Assembly (NCBI GenBank): GCA_027405735.1
Contig: JAPEHQ010000021.1
Span: 806,001-870,000 of the forward strand
Direction of reading: 5' to 3'
Length of the DNA: 64,000 bases
Source: Mucor racemosus
Lineage: Eukaryota; Mucoromycota; Mucoromycetes; Mucorales; Mucoraceae
Part shown: positions 25,850 through 39,325 of the stretch, in pieces
How positions within the stretch are numbered: the first letter of the stretch is position 1
Layout: each line of letters begins with the position of its first letter
Program-made: the position numbers and the translations under genes
The notes under the pieces: model-generated
Seen by the model: only the letters and a program-made list of their open reading frames with translations
Database searches by the model: none
What the model was told of the DNA's origin: nothing

Positions 25850-28380
25850 GAATAGAGACCACAAGTTAAAGAAGTGAAACGAGATGTACATGAATTGAGA
25901 CCAGCAGATGAGCATAAATTTAGACCAGAAGTGCATAAATTGAAACAAAATGAGGATGGATTGATACAAGACAAGCATAAGTTGAGTTCTGGTTAGTAGG
26001 GATTGAGACCACCAGATAGGCATTTAAATTGAAAACCAAAGAGCACAAATTGGGATCCAATGAACATAAATTTAGACCAGATGAGCATAAATTAGAATCA
26101 AATAAGCATGAATTAGAATCAAATAAGCAGGAATTAATACGAAATAAACATGAATACAAACCAAAAGACCATGAATTTAAACTAGAAGAACACGAACTTA
26201 GACAGCGATAGTACGTTTTAAAACCAGAAGAGCATGAATCTATACTAAAAAAACATAAATTAAAACCAGATTAGCATTAATGTAGACCAAATAGACATAC
26301 GTTTTGACTATAAAGAGCGCGAAGAACATAGACTAGAAAACACAATGTTCGACCACCAGAAAAGCATGAATTGAGATTTGAAATGTATGGATTTAGACCA
26401 GATACCATATTTAAAGGAATTGACACCAGATGAGCATGATTTGGGACCACATAAGTAAACTTTTATACCAGAAGAACGTAGAATTAGACTAGTTGAAAAT
26501 AAATTAAGATTAGATACGCATACACTGTAAATCGATGCAGTTAAAAATAAATGAAGAACAGATTACCATAAATTAAGACCAGATGTAAAGAAATTCATAT
26601 CAGATGAGCATGTTTTGAAACCAGATACCTAAGGATTGAGACCGGATGAGAATGATTTGAGACCAGTTAAGAATTTGTACCAGAGCTGCATTAATTTAAA
26701 CCAGATGCGCAAGAATTGAGACCAGAGAAGCGTAAAGTGAGACCAGAAATAAATCTTTTTAGACCAGATCAACATAAATTTAAACCATAAACGCATGAAT
26801 TTAAACCAGATGTTACAAAATGAAGACTAGATGAGCACAAACGTAGACCAGATGATGATTTGAATTGATACCAGTAGATACGGAAGAACAGAAACCAGGT
26901 AATAAAAGCATACATTGACAGCCAAAGAGCACAAATTAGGATTCCATGAACATAGATTTAGACCAGATAAATATAGATTAGAATAAAATACGCATAAATT
27001 AATACCAAAATAAACATGAATACAAACCAGAAGACCATGAATTTAGATCAGAAGAGCAAGAATTGAAACTAGAAGGTCAAGAATTTAGGCGACAATAGTA
27101 CGTTTTTATACCAGAAGCGCATGAATTAATACCAAAAGGAAAAAATTGAAACCAGATTAGCGTTAATGTAGACCAAATGAACATGAATTTTGACCCAAGC
27201 ACCACAAATGGAGAGCAGAAGAGCACAACAGTTGACTAGAAGACCACCCCTTTAGACCGGAAGAGCACAAATGACGACCAAATATGAATAAATTGAAATC
27301 AGCTAAACATGAATTGAGTATAGACATGGATGACTTACGAGCAAATATGGATAAACAGATAAACGTCGTTCACATAAGCATGAATTAATTCCAGAAGAGC
27401 ATGCTTGAGACCAGATGGGAATGGATGTTTATCAGAAGAGCAGGAATGGAGACCACACTAGCATAAATTGAGACCAGAAGAAGTGCATGAATTTAGAACA
27501 TATGTAACGATATCGGCCCCAAATGAGCAGAATTTGACGCCACATAAGTAAGAGTTTATACCAGAAGAACATAAATTTAGATTAGTAAAAATAAATTAAG
27601 ACGACCAGAGGAGCATAGATATATACCTGAGAAGCATGAATTAAAACTAGAACAGCATAAATGGAAACCAGCTGAAAATAAATTAAGACCAAATGACTAT
27701 GAATAGAAACGAGATAAGTAAATGAATAGAGACGAGATGAGGATACAATGAGGCTACATAAACTTACATTTAGACCAAAATTGTGTATAGGTAAACCAGA
27801 TGGGCATGAGTTGAAACCAGTTGAAAACGAATGAAGACCATCTAAGCATATATTGAGACAATATCTTGTAAAAAGTGAATCATACATTGAGGACAGAAAC
27901 CAGAACGCATTTTGCACAAAAGACACCAAAAAAAGCAGGAAGAGACAACATTTGTTCAGAGATATATGGTTATGCAAAATAGAAACGCGACCTTGTAGAA
28001 AAGAACCCAATTTTGCAGAAAAGATTTGAAATTTTGTGAAAACAGAGAGGATATTGCATACGAGAGACCCACTTATTTGCATAAGAAACCGAATAATAAT
28101 GCTATAGAAAACGACCAAATGCTGTACAAAAAATATCATCTTGTGTTGAGAAAGACCTAATGCTGTAAAGATATCAGATATTGTAAACAGAGACCAGGTT
28201 TTATAAAAAATCCACATTATTACCTTAAAAAGATACCAGCTATTGTTGAAAGCGAACCGCTTTTGCAGAAAAAAAACTCCATTATTATTAGAAGAGACAC
28301 CGCATATTGTAGATAAAGACCCAATATATAGTTCATACATAGCTAGGTGTCGAAGACAGATACCAGACATTGCATAGAGA
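25850..28380 (+). repeat. Degenerate 21-bp minisatellite array (copy B)
   Basis: More than 100 imperfect units. A typical unit is accagatgagcataaattga plus g, that is 21 bases. From about 27840 onwards units are 22-24 bases with 'accag...ttg.aaa'. Because the unit length is a multiple of three and the complement has no stop in any frame, the minus strand shows long open frames (for example 27582-28370). Copies: A 1-2200 and C about 59990-62300. Confidence 0.85.
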
Positions 28381-29606
28381 ACTCATAGCTATCAACTGTT
28401 GGTTCAAATCATTTTGACTCACCGTGGCCAGGGGTGCGCCAAAAATCAGATATCAATGGCTGATAACCTCCAGATAAATAATCAAAAGAACCAGACGCAG
28501 ATAGAATAAACCTCGTATCAGGATGAGCTAAAAGAAAGTTAAACAAGTAGACCGACTTGTTTTTCTTTTACTCAAACCTGAATGCTAGGAAAGTTTATGA
28601 TAAAAGCTTCTTCGTTAAAATCACACGCGTCAGGCGTTACTTTAACGTCGAAACTTCCATCTAACCTTCATCAGCCACGGATGGAACTTTATCTTGCAAG
28701 ATACTATAGTAGATCTTAGCCAATAACGGATAAGGCACATACAATATAGACTCGTGATTCCACCAAACCATATGGTTTTGCTTCATAAAATTTACCTGGT
28801 TGTTATTAAAAAAAAAGGAAAAAACAGGGGGCTTCGTGTTTTTGAATAATGCCTAAAATTTGAAATCCATTGATGACGTCTTTAAAATTTTGTATAATTT
28901 GATGGAAAAGCTGTTTTTTTAACTTTTCTTATATTTAACCATGTACGGTCTGAAAATTCAGGCTTTGTAGCGGACATTTTTCGGGACTCATTTTACTCTT
29001 ACCAACACTCATGATTTTATTCAAAAAACAGAAAAATCAAATTTTGATACCAAAATCAACGTTTAAATATACTACATTGTGAGAGAAAATTGTAGCCATA
29101 GCTAATACATACTTTATAAAAGCTTAATATTACATGTTAAGTAATGAAACTTAGTACTTTTGCCCCAAAAACGGATTTTTGGTTAAAGGATTTTCATGTA
29201 ATATTTTGCAATAAAAATGTTGGTTATTTTTTATTGAGCAAATAGAGCTAAATTCTGTATATGTGTATATTTTTTGTTTTTATAATTAGTAGTATAATTA
29301 ACTCTAGATTTGCAAAACCAGAAAAAAAAATTAAAAAAAAGTCAAAATTGATGATCTGGACAAAAATAATTTTCTAAATTAATATCTCGCTTATAAGCCT
29401 TGTAAGTCTGAAAAATAAGAGATTTTATAATACTTCAGAGCTTTTTCAAGAATTTGCAATGCTGCACCCACTTGTATCAAGCTTATTGCTGTAAATCATT
29501 ATACATATTAATATTGTGTAATAGTTTATTTGATAATAATGTAGTTTTACTTTATAATTATTGCGTTAGAGGTGATTTACATTGAGTTTTATTGTTTTAT
29601 TCTTAC

Positions 29607-29700
29607 CTCTCCAATATCATAAACATAAACATGGCCATCACTGGAACCTATTGCCGCCTTTTTACTCTCTTTATCCCAAGCCAATGTATTCAATGCTTTA
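29607..29700 (-). pseudogene. Captured dynein intermediate-chain exon (copy B)
   Basis: Reads KALNTLAWDKESKKAAIG then SSDGHVYVYDIGE on the minus strand, ending at a gtaaga donor, and uninterrupted. It extends a little further 5' than copy A ('KALN'). Same interpretation as at 3425-3513. Confidence 0.7.
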
Positions 29701-29770
29701 TTAGAACCACCTTATTAAATACTTACAAATGGGTCCCCGGTATTTGCAGTCAAATATTATAAATTAAATT

Positions 29771-30308
29771 TGTCGTATATTTTCAGGTTTGATAAATAAT
29801 ACTTAAAAAAGAATACAATTAAAAGATGATGAGTAATGAATTAGTTCTTCAACTGTATAATAAAAACAAGATATCGTTTATTTAGATATAAAAGTATGGC
29901 CTTTTATTATATTGATTTGACATTGAGAGCCTGAGATGTAATTTATGGCACTATTGAACCATTAGATCTGTTTGATAGTAATCTATGGATTGAAATGGAT
30001 CAATCATAATTTAACCGTTCTTGCAGAGCTAGTGAGTTGTCTTGTTTCAATGCTTCGCTAAATGTTCTTGGAGGTTGATTTGATAGTTACTTGATTGGTT
30101 AACCGCTGGGATGAAACAATATGGTGTCATAATTGAGGTCCAAGCGCTCTTGGTAATTACTGGATTAAACTTGATACGCTAGGAGTTTCTTATGTCCGAT
30201 ATCCAGACTTTGCACTTCAATACATGTCGTAGTCAATAGATTGTAAGATGTAGTGATACTGTAGAAGGTGATAATATAATAATATATGGTACTTGGTGGC
30301 ATGCAACA
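29771..30308 (+). repeat. LTR-like repeat R2, copy 1
   Basis: About 538 bases beginning tgtcgtatatttt and ending gcaaca. It is shared with 57451-57992 and 63721-64000 (the latter cut by the window end), all in forward orientation. It contains gatataaaag (TATA-like) and aataaaa signals, and TG...CA ends, which suggests a solo LTR. It interrupts the element tail: the flanking sequence 'acctcaatgtacattggg' continues in copy A at 3629 without it. No clean target-site duplication is visible. Confidence 0.5.
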
Positions 30309-30435
30309 ACCTCAATGTACATTGGGTATCAGTTTTTTTTGCCAGTTGTATATTCTCTGATTCATTAATATTCAGTCATATTGAACGATGATTTGTAGCA
30401 TTGCTAAAAAAAGAATAAATGCGTCAAGAGTAGGG
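30309..30435 (+). repeat. Tail segment of the element, after the R2 insertion
   Basis: Matches copy A 3630-3775 (tgtacattgggtatcag and following), but with 7 A instead of about 24 in the homopolymer. It shows that R2 split an older continuous tail. Confidence 0.65.
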
Positions 30436-30885
30436 ATGCTGTTGTCGAGCTTAGCTTATACTAGTAAATTTGGCTGGCAAAGCCCGGCTCGACACCAATG
30501 CTAGTCTGATACGCCTTATCAAACGATAAATATATCCTTGGAATATAAAAATAAAAAGAGAAAAACAACACACCACGTAGAAAAGGTTTGTCAAGGCCTT
30601 ACGTTATTTAGCGCAATTAAAACCTGCTAAATTGCACATTTCATCCAATGTAATAAAAGCAGCATTACGGCGCATGCATAAACCATAAATTAAGCAAAAT
30701 AATAGGCAATACTGTATCAGCTGTTATCATAGAAACATTCATTTTTCTATTAGAAAAACCGTCTGTCATATCATACATTCATTAAAACATTGCAAAAGCG
30801 AGCCCGCAGAGCGATGTCATAATTGAGCATAGCAAGATTGAACGGCTAAGACTCTTATACTATGGTACAGTACATCTAAGTTTTA
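30436..30885. other. Unique stretch between copies B and D
   Basis: About 450 bases not seen elsewhere in the window, including a slightly GC-richer part (ggcaaagcccggctcgacac near 30475). No gene is recognised. Confidence 0.4.
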
Positions 30886-32360
30886 AATAAAAAGGCTTTT
30901 TTTTCAACTTTTCTTATATTTAACCACATACGGTCTGAAAATTCAGTTTTTGTAGCGGACATTTTCGGGGCTCATGTTATCCTTACCAACGCTCATGATT
31001 TTATTCAAAAAACAGAAAAATCAAATTTTGATACCAAAATCAACGTTTAAATGTACTACATTATGAGAGAAAATTGTAGGCAAAGCTAATACGCATTTTA
31101 TAACAGCTTAATATTACATGTTAAGTAATGAAACTTAGCATTTTTGGCCCAAAAACGAATTTTTGATTAAAGGATTTTCATGTAATATTTTGCAATAAGA
31201 ATGTTTGTTATTTTTTATTGAGCAAATAGAGCATTAAATTCTGTATATGTTTATATTTTTTGTTTTTTTAATTGGTAGTATAATTAACTCTAGATTTGCA
31301 TAATCAGAATAAAAAAATTAAAAAATGTCAAAATGGATGATCTGGACAAGAATAATTTTCAAAATTAATATCCCGCTTATAAGCCTTGTAAGTCTGAAAA
31401 ATAAGAGATTTTATAATACTTCAGAACTTTTTCAAGAATTTACGATGCTGTACCCACTTGATTCAAGCTTATTACTGTAAACCTTTATATATATTAATAT
31501 TGTGTAGTAGCTTATTTGACGATAATATAGTCGTACTTTATAATTATTGCGCTAGAGGTGATTTACATTGAGTTTTAGTCTTACCTCTCCAATATCATAA
31601 ACACAAACATAAACATAAACATGGCCATCGCTGGAACCTATTGCCACCTTGTTACCCTCTTTGTCCCAAGTCAATTATTCAATGCTTTATCAGAACAAAC
31701 TTACTTTTGAACTATAAAAATTGATTTATTAGTAAAATCAATTATTAATAACAAGCTAATAAGTAATAATTATGGTATAGTACCTTCAATAGTTGGTAGT
31801 GATATACAAGACAAAATCTTGTTTTCCTCTTCTTAGATGTTGGCCACTAAATAGAAATAAATGCTTTTAGAAACTAAATAAACTAACATGAGTTTATTCA
31901 TTCATTCAAATCAAGTCAATACTATACATACTTTTATAATCACCAGTTTTTCTCCAGGTAGATATCGACTTTCGGCCAAAAAAGCATTGATTATAACGTA
32001 GATAATGGAACAAAATAATTAAGTCCTGGACGCTTTTTTTATTTGAAAAAGATATTATAACGTGCCCTATTATTAACAATTAATAATTTGTTTCCAAATA
32101 AACAATAGGAAAAATATGTACTTGTACCTGCTACTCGATTTCAGTTTACAAAAAAAAACATTAGTCTTTTTATTGTAGTTTTAAACGTACATAAAAGAGC
32201 TGAGGAAAGAGTAGGGAAAAAAAGATTTTGTGTGTTAGAAACAGAAATTTACAAAAGCATGAATACTTTTAGTATTACCAAACAGGTTGTTGTCGTTGTT
32301 CCTATTTGGTCCTCGAAAGAAGAAGAACATGGGTAGAACTCTTTCAAACCCCAAATTTCA
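30886..32360 (+). repeat. Truncated element copy D (tail only)
   Basis: Matches the tail of A and B from about 2740 (tttttttcaacttttcttat) to the dynein exon, with more divergence. It then continues through 31700-32360 into sequence otherwise present only in copy C (inverted, 58020-58640). There is no minisatellite. The dynein exon (about 31580-31690) has a one-base deletion and a small internal duplication, so D is older than A and B. Confidence 0.7.
31580..31690 (-). pseudogene. Captured dynein intermediate-chain exon (copy D, frameshifted)
   Basis: The minus strand still shows KALNN, then after a frameshift EGNKVAIGSSDGHVYVY and VYDIGE followed by the donor. A 'tatgtttgtgtt' duplication lengthens the VYVY strand. 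Clearly decayed relative to copies A and B. Confidence 0.65.
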
Positions 32361-34732
32361 AATTGATATATCTCGTCAATAAGGCAATTCTGTTGAATCA
32401 GGGTAACTCACATCTGTTTTAAACTATTCAAATTATCTTCGTTATTAATTATATTATGGTTGATATACTTTAATAAATTGACTAAAAACTAACTATTAAT
32501 ATTGTTTATTTTCTATCTTTCCTTGTAAGCCTAGATTATCAGAACTTAGCTTATGCGATTATCAAGGTAATCATTTATAGCGTTTATATGACCCATATGA
32601 CACATATGTTAAGGGGTTAAGGCATAGATTATTACCATATTTAAACTACGATTTTACGTACATTTGTATATGCAAATACAACGCGTAAAGACCGATAAAA
32701 AAAGCCTCATCTTGATGAATTTCGATCCTACTAGCTTCCAACTTTACAGAAGAGTAGGTACACGTCTCTATGTATATCTTGGACACGGTAATCCCAAAGA
32801 CCAAATTCCACAACCGACTGCATATTGAGAAAATCAATGCCAAAGTGCATATATACTTTACTGAGCGCCTTTAATAAAATCTGTCAGTTTTCAAGGATAT
32901 TAATCAGCCAATTTTGAAATCAATTTCTTTTCTAACTCATATTGAAATGTAATTCTTATAAATAGTCTTTTAAACCAAGACCTAAAAGCTCTTGGTTCTT
33001 TCTTTTACCATTAGTTTTTCTAGCAATAAAGCCTACGTTCTCCATGATAAATGTTACTAGTAGTCTTTATTATTATTATTTCTATAAATAAGATTGTATG
33101 TATCCATAAACTCTCACAAAGGACCTCCCGTTACAATGAAAGGTACTTTTAGTGTTGATTCACAAAACTTCAAAAAGTTTAGCCTCCCTGAGTTGCGGTG
33201 GAAATGGAGAAATGAAAACTCAAAATTGTGTAAACTATTTCGCATGGGGTTTTTCAGATATTCTTTGAAAATTTTTATAAAATCAAATAACGTTTCAAAA
33301 TCAAATTTTCAAATTGCACTTAATGCGCAGTAGATGTATGAAGAACATACCTTGATTTTATCAACTAAACGCAGTTTTTGAAGGATTTTTGGGCACGTTT
33401 TTAAAAAAAAACCTTTTCTTCTGCTGGAAAGAACTTTAATAATTGGAAAAATACTTGAAATCAATGAATATTGATCCAAAAAATGGGCTGCAAATTTCAA
33501 AATATATATTACAGCTGCAACAGTATCCAGTGTTATAATCTTAGCATCCTATTGATTTGCTGGTTAAGTCATAGGAATCAAGCGTGCGCTTTTACCAAGT
33601 GGGTTTTGTGGTTCAGCAGACAGTTTAAAATTAGAAATATAAGGTTGAATTATCATTCAAAATCAGCATATTTATGGCAATGTCAACTACCGAAATCAAT
33701 AAATAAACATCCTATTTATGCATAATCAAAGTTATGATGCAATGTGCTTTACATTCATTTTTCAAAAAAAAAAATCGAGTTTCAAATATTGATTTAAACA
33801 ACTACAAGCAAGTGAATACCAGAAAAATATCAAAAAATTATATATGGTTTGCTATCAAATCTTTAAAATATTATTGCTTGAGCATTTTCTAAACCATTGA
33901 TGATAAAACAAATATAAAAATGTATCCTATCGTTAGTAATTAAACTTTATGCAGCCGTATTTTTGTATATCTACATAAATTCAAAAATAATTTACTCAGT
34001 ATTTAACAAACAGTTTAATACATCGAATTATATAATATTGATTTTTTTTTTAAAAAAAAAAATGAAATCATATACCTACATATTCGTTAATTTGCACATT
34101 TGTATGTATTTCTTTGTAAAATACTCATGAAAAAAACCATGACATTTGCGATTTCTCAACACCAGCTATGGGTATTATGCCAAAAAATGTTCGAAAGAAG
34201 AATCCAAAAAGAATTCTGGGAGGATTACTCGAAAATTGTATAGCAAAACAATGTCTGTGTATTAAAAAACTCTAGTAGAAAATTCGATTCTGTATTCAAT
34301 GGTATATGATAAAAGCAAAACATCTTATTGCAAATTTGTTATTTTAAAATGCAAAAACCAAAAAACGCTAATTTGTATCTTCATTTTTGGCAGGTCAGAA
34401 GTGGATGTAATGGCACTGGTTGATAGCTACATTTTGCACATTCACTGACCAAAATATTTCAAATCCTGGGCGAGAAAGCGCAAATTTACATCTCATGATT
34501 TTTTCCCCTTACCGTTCTTTCTATGCTAGAAAGGCCATGAAAATGACGGATGTTTTAAAAAAACTAAGCTGTAATTGTATGGAAATTAAAAGATTTGCAC
34601 ATTTAGGACATTTCAGTATCAATAGCAATAGAAAAAAATCATAATTTAGTAGTTAAACACTGATATATACAATTTTGGTTTTTTTTTTTTTTTCAAGTTT
34701 ATTTATTTCAAAAATAAAGAAAAAGAGCGCAT
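32361..34732. other. Long AT-rich intergenic region upstream (3' side) of RPS12
   Basis: No gene recognised in 2.4 kb. ORFs 32646-32843, 33094-33333, 33471-33725 and 34420-34644 have no family features, and their composition follows the AT bias. Poly(T) at 34680-34693 lies just past the RPS12 stop codon. Confidence 0.5.
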
Positions 34733-35309
34733 TTAACGAGTCTTGAAGTAATCCAAGAGAACGTTCATGGCCTCAGATTCCTCTCCGAAATCAGTAACGG
34801 CAACACAAGAACAACCAACAACCTTACGGGCATTACCTTCACGGTCAATCTTACAGAGACCGGCCCATTCACCAAGCTTCTTGGCATCAGAAACCTTGAT
34901 TAAGTTGATGTTGTGTTCAGCACAGAGAGCTTCAACGAGCTTAATGTACTCGGATTCGGTACAAGACTCACAGAGAACAGCTAAATGAGCTTGACGTCTA
35001 ATAATGGGAGGAATACGGTTACAATCAAATGTTAAGAAAAAAATGTCATCAAAATTTCTTTATACAAGAAACTCTCCCTTTTTTTCTTAAAAAGCAAATG
35101 TTTGTAGTATAAAGGAAACTGAAAAAAAAAACTAATATTTACCTGTCCAAAGCCTTAACGGCTTCCTTCAAACCACGAGCGAGACCATCGTGAACCAAAG
35201 CACGACGGAGGACTTCTTGAAGAGCATCTTCAACGGACATTTGACCGGAGGTGGCCTCAACGGCAACTTCGACTTCTTGAGTATCGATAACTTCTTCGTG
35301 GTCAGACAT
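34733..35309 (-). CDS. RPS12: 40S ribosomal protein eS12
   Basis: Structural protein of the small cytosolic ribosomal subunit. Exons on the minus strand: 35309-35143 and 34997-34733, joined in frame to 143 residues, the same length as yeast Rps12. The N-terminus is acidic ([20 protein letters not shown]), followed by the L7Ae-like fold: [20 protein letters not shown], then [20 protein letters not shown] and the end DYFKTR. The coding sequence is GC-richer and uses preferred codons (ctc, aag, gcc), unlike its neighbours, as expected for a highly expressed gene. The intron is 145 bases, about twice the local norm. It is divergent from RAD7 with 316 bases between start codons. Confidence 0.97.
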
Positions 35310-35625
35310 CTAATCAATAGATGGATGGATGAGTTAATTTCATACACTTTTTTCAACTGTGAACAATTTTTACATACGTTTATGATATGTTTAGTAAAGA
35401 GGAGGATCCTTATTATGGCTTTGGTGCATCTATTCTTATTGTATTCATTTTTTTCAGTTGATTTTCATCCCGGACCGGGTTCAATAGAGTCACCTTACTT
35501 TAATAGCCTCGATTTGCGTTCATTTAAATGGGTTGTCAAATGGAATCTGACGCTCCAAATCAATAGAGTCTTACTTTGATTGACCTAAACATTCATTTTA
35601 GTTTCTTCTCTTTTATCTCTCTACC
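35310..35625. promoter_or_regulatory. Shared divergent promoter region of RPS12 and RAD7
   Basis: 316 bases between two start codons on opposite strands. A pyrimidine-rich run (ttagtttcttctcttttatc, then tctctac) directly precedes the RAD7 start. A GC-richer block near 35460-35530 (ttcatcccggaccgggttca) contains the palindrome ccggaccgg and could be a factor site. No transcription start data can be read from sequence. Confidence 0.45.
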
Positions 35626-37480
35626 ATGAGCAACAATCGTAACAACAACAACAACAACAACAATAATACGAACCAAAACAGAGTTAGTGGTCCTACTTCT
35701 GCTTTGAGTAGTTTCTTGAGAGTAAGTTTCAATGCGACAATTTGATATTATTTATTAAAGATTCATAAAATTATAGGAGCATGGTATTAGTGTCCCTAAT
35801 GCAAGTAGAAGAGCTAGAAGAGAGCGAAGAGATCAAGCCGAGCAACAAAATACTCCAGGTGAAGCTACACCTGAATCTCAAGTGACAACTCCAGAAACAA
35901 CAAATGATACTGAAATGGCTGAATCTTCTACTGCTTCAAGTAGTACTGCTGCGCAAAGTGCTACTTCATCCATGTTGTATAACCCTACTTCCTCCAAAAA
36001 AACCAAAAAGAGATCAAGAAGGAAAGGAAATGATAGCGGTGATGACAGTGATTATGATGACAACGACGACGATGATGATGATTTCGCTGGTCCATCCTCA
36101 TCATCTTCATCAAGAAGAACTCCTCAAGGCCGTGCTCGTATCATCTTTTGTACAAAATGTAAAGGAAGATTTGCTCGCAAAAACGACGATGATATGAGCA
36201 TTACTATCTGTCCTGATTGCCAAGCAGGTCCCTCTACTATCAAAAAACAAACAAGAAAAAAAAAGCTAATTCCTACCATAAAAAAGGCAGCATTCAACAC
36301 TGAAGTTTTGCCTTCCTTGCAAGATTGTTGTATTGCAGTTATCGCTGAATACATCGATGAAGTCGATAACTTTGGTGATATAACGGATGACAGTCTTGAA
36401 AAATTGGCTAAAATCATTTCTCGTAACCGTAGAATCAATGATATGACATCCAAACTCTTTATGCAACCCTTTAGAAAGCGATTGAGTTTATTTGATTGTA
36501 CCAACATGTCGGATCATGGTTTCTTCATGATTTCTCAATTCTGTCCTAAACTGCAATACCTCCAATTAATCTACTGTGGTCAAATTACAGATAAATCATT
36601 GAAGGCTTATCAAGAGCGTTTACATGATTTGAAATCTCTAGAGTTGTCTGGTCCTTTCTTAATTACCAAAGAAGCTTGGATTTCCTTTTTCGAAACTGTT
36701 GGCCCACGTTTAGAATCATTTGAGGTTCGTCATACTGCTCGATTTGTCAAGGAATGTATGGAGGCAATGGCTACCCATTGTCCCAACATTAGAAAACTTA
36801 AATTTGGTCATCTCTCTCACCTCAATTCAGATTGGTTGCCATATATTGCTCAACTCAAGAAGCTTGAAACTTTGGAGTTGGCTTGGACAGCTAATGAAAA
36901 TATCATCAAGACAGAAGACGTTATACACTTGATCTCAGAAGTTGGCTCTGGATTGAAGGACCTATCTATCAAAGGTGGACATGAATTGTCTGATGACATT
37001 TTATCTCAAGGTATTGGCAAGCATTGCAATCAAATTAAAAGATTGAATTTGGAACAATGTGATCAATTGACATCCTCTGCCATGGTTGAATTCTTGGATC
37101 AATGGCAAGCAAGAGGGCTAACTCATCTTGACATCTCTCGTTGTTCTAAATTTGATGATACTGTATTGGAAGCTGTTCTTCGTCATTCAGGCCAAACTCT
37201 ACAATACTTGAACTTGCATAGTTTGATTGAATTATCTGCTGCTCCTGGTCTTGAGTCAATCGCTGGAAATGGAGGTGATATTTCGCCTTGTTTAGCATTA
37301 ACTCATTTGGACTGTGGATTTGTCCGTTCCATGGATGATTTCGTACTTCAAAAATTGATTCAACAATGTACATCACTTCAGAATATTCAAGTCTGGGGCT
37401 GTCATATGTTGACTGAAAGTGTTCGTTCTAAACCTGGTTTACGCATTTCTGGTAGAGAAATGTCAGTGCAGTATATGTAA
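35626..37480 (+). CDS. RAD7: DNA repair protein RAD7 homologue (leucine-rich repeats)
   Basis: Subunit of the Rad7-Rad16 damage-recognition/E3 ligase complex of global-genome nucleotide excision repair in the nucleus. Exons 35626-35721 and 35777-37480, giving 599 residues. The N-terminus has a run of nine Asn, then SALSSFLREHGISVPNASRRAR, the conserved RAD7 start motif, split by the intron. Next come a Ser/Thr-rich part, a basic patch (KKTKKRSRRKG), an acidic run of Asp near 125-135, and a C-x2-C ... C-x2-C zinc site (CTKC at about 157, CPDC at about 177). The remainder is leucine-rich repeats (LRR_CC type: 'CPKLQYLQLIYCGQITDKSL', 'LTHLDISRCSKFDDTVL'). Both the zinc site and LPSLQDCCI...YID fit S. 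pombe Rhp7. Confidence 0.93.
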
Positions 37481-37663
37481 TTGATTAGCGGATAATCTTA
37501 TATATTTTTGGTGACACGATTATATTGCGTATTCTGAAAACTTTTCGTCCTGTGCATGTGTGTGTATTTCCTTTAAAAATCCTCTTTTAACTATTTTTAA
37601 TCTATTCTTTTTTTTTTTTTTATTATTATTATTTCAAAATATCAAATGCATACTACAGAATAA

Positions 37664-39325
37664 ATGAAATCAAATAGTAAAACTAAAAAACCTCCTCGTT
37701 TTTACTTTTGGCGAAAGACATTATCTTTATCTGATCTGGATGTTCCTCGAAATTCTAAAATAGCTATTGATGCACTTCGTACATTAAGTTTAATACCAAC
37801 TTTCTTGGGATTTCTATACAACAGTAGCCAAGCTTTACATGTTCCTTTACGTGATGCTGGCGGTGCTGTTATACTTCAAAGCTCTCAAGTAGATTATGTA
37901 GTTGCAAATTTCTGGGTAAAACATGGATGATTCAAAATGACTCAATGTTTAAAATTCTAACTACCTCTTTTGTAGTGCGCTTTAGCTGGCTATTGGAATT
38001 GGATTTTAACAACTAGTATGATGAGACGTTGGATATTTCATTATGAAATGAGTAGCGCAATTGTGAGATTAATTACATTTATTGTAATTACTTGGTCGAT
38101 TTCTGCTTGGGTTACTTCTCGAAATGGACCTGATCAACCAATTCGTACCTGGATAATCAACTGCTTCATTTTATTAATCACAGATATTATACGATTATCA
38201 ATTGTATCCGATCCAAAATATCATGGAAAAGCTGCAAATGTCAAGGATCCAAACTTATTTTTGAAATTAACAGTAATGAAGGTTTTAATCTTTCCAATGT
38301 CTGTTGCCACATGTTTATCTGTATTTGCAGTTTTACGACAAGTTGATCAGCTACAATATACTACTAGTCAGTTAATGGTAGGAGATGCTACATTGGATAA
38401 TCAATTAAGATACTCAGAAACGACATCAGTAATATCTGTACTTGTTCTCATTATATCATCTTGGTCACAAACGTCATATGAAAGGCGCCAAATGCTGAGA
38501 AAATCTGCCATTAGACTATTATCACCACATGGTGATCAAATTTCAGTTCAATATAGATTTGTTATTGGACAACCACCATCAGCTAACTATCAACTGAATG
38601 GAGGCGAAATACTAAAAGAATCAGAAATATACCATGATTTACTCATGGTCAAATCAGCAGATATCGAATCAGACAAAAGTAGGAAAGTTTTTGAAGCGAT
38701 GCGATGGGCAAAACAAATGGGACATGACTATATAGTGAAATCTGACGACGATGTGTTTGTACGTTGGGACACTATTTTACAAGAATTGAATGATTTAGGG
38801 CCAAAATCGTATTATTGGAAAGGCTTTACTTATAGAAATATACCCGTTAATTCAATGCCTGATGCTAAAAGCCTACAAATCGATTATGGATTACCCGTTT
38901 TACCTGCTTATACCCACAGTATGCTCTACTTATTTTCCAAAGATATGCTAGACTTGATTGTATATCCTAATTCACCAAGAAAATTTATACATGGAGATGG
39001 AGAAAACATCGCCATTTGGCTATTTGGATTTAATATTCAACCAATTCATGATAAACGAATTCAAGATGGAGACAATATTTGCGAAAATGATATGATTGGA
39101 AAAAGAATGAATGTATTATCTGATATGTATAAAATGTATCTAAATATTGCAAATCAAAGACCACAATGTACAGGATTTGATTCGACAGCATGCGCAATAT
39201 GTTATGATTGTAAAGATAAAAAAGTTACTTGGAGAACATTGAATTTAGCGTGCGATCAACAAAGGGGAATAACATTAAAGGAAATGTCAGGCTTTGCTCA
39301 GGTAGCAGGCAAAATACCATATTAA
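37664..39325 (+). CDS. GT31 (galactosyltransferase-family) membrane glycosyltransferase
   Basis: A probable Golgi/secretory glycosyltransferase transferring a hexose to glycans. Exons 37664-37915 and 37976-39325, giving 533 residues. The N-terminal part has several hydrophobic spans (for example residues 46-60, 117-131, 144-160, 184-203 and 237-247), more than the single anchor of classical GT31 enzymes. The catalytic part follows: ESEIYHDLLMVKSAD, KVFEAMRWAKQMG, then the DxD-type KSDDDVFVR near 341, and GDGENIAIWLFGFNI. The end has a Cys cluster (CTGFDSTACAICYDCKDKK). Acceptor and exact substrate are unknown. It starts only 183 bases after RAD7 and its stop codon overlaps that of the next gene. 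Confidence 0.85.

Larger units (their letters stand above)
25040..29705 (+). repeat. Repeat element copy B (head, minisatellite body and tail)
   Basis: The most complete forward copy. Order: head from about 25040 with a 110-codon ORF (25275-25607, broken here), a link at 25608-25850, the 21-bp degenerate minisatellite at 25850-28380, then the AT-rich tail with the dynein exon at 29607-29700. The head and body match inverted copy C (from about 63050 down to 59990), and the body and tail match copy A almost base for base. B carries few differences from A (for example about 18 bases fewer near 1040/27230, a one-unit deletion), so the A/B duplication is recent. No transposase or reverse transcriptase is visible. 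Confidence 0.8.
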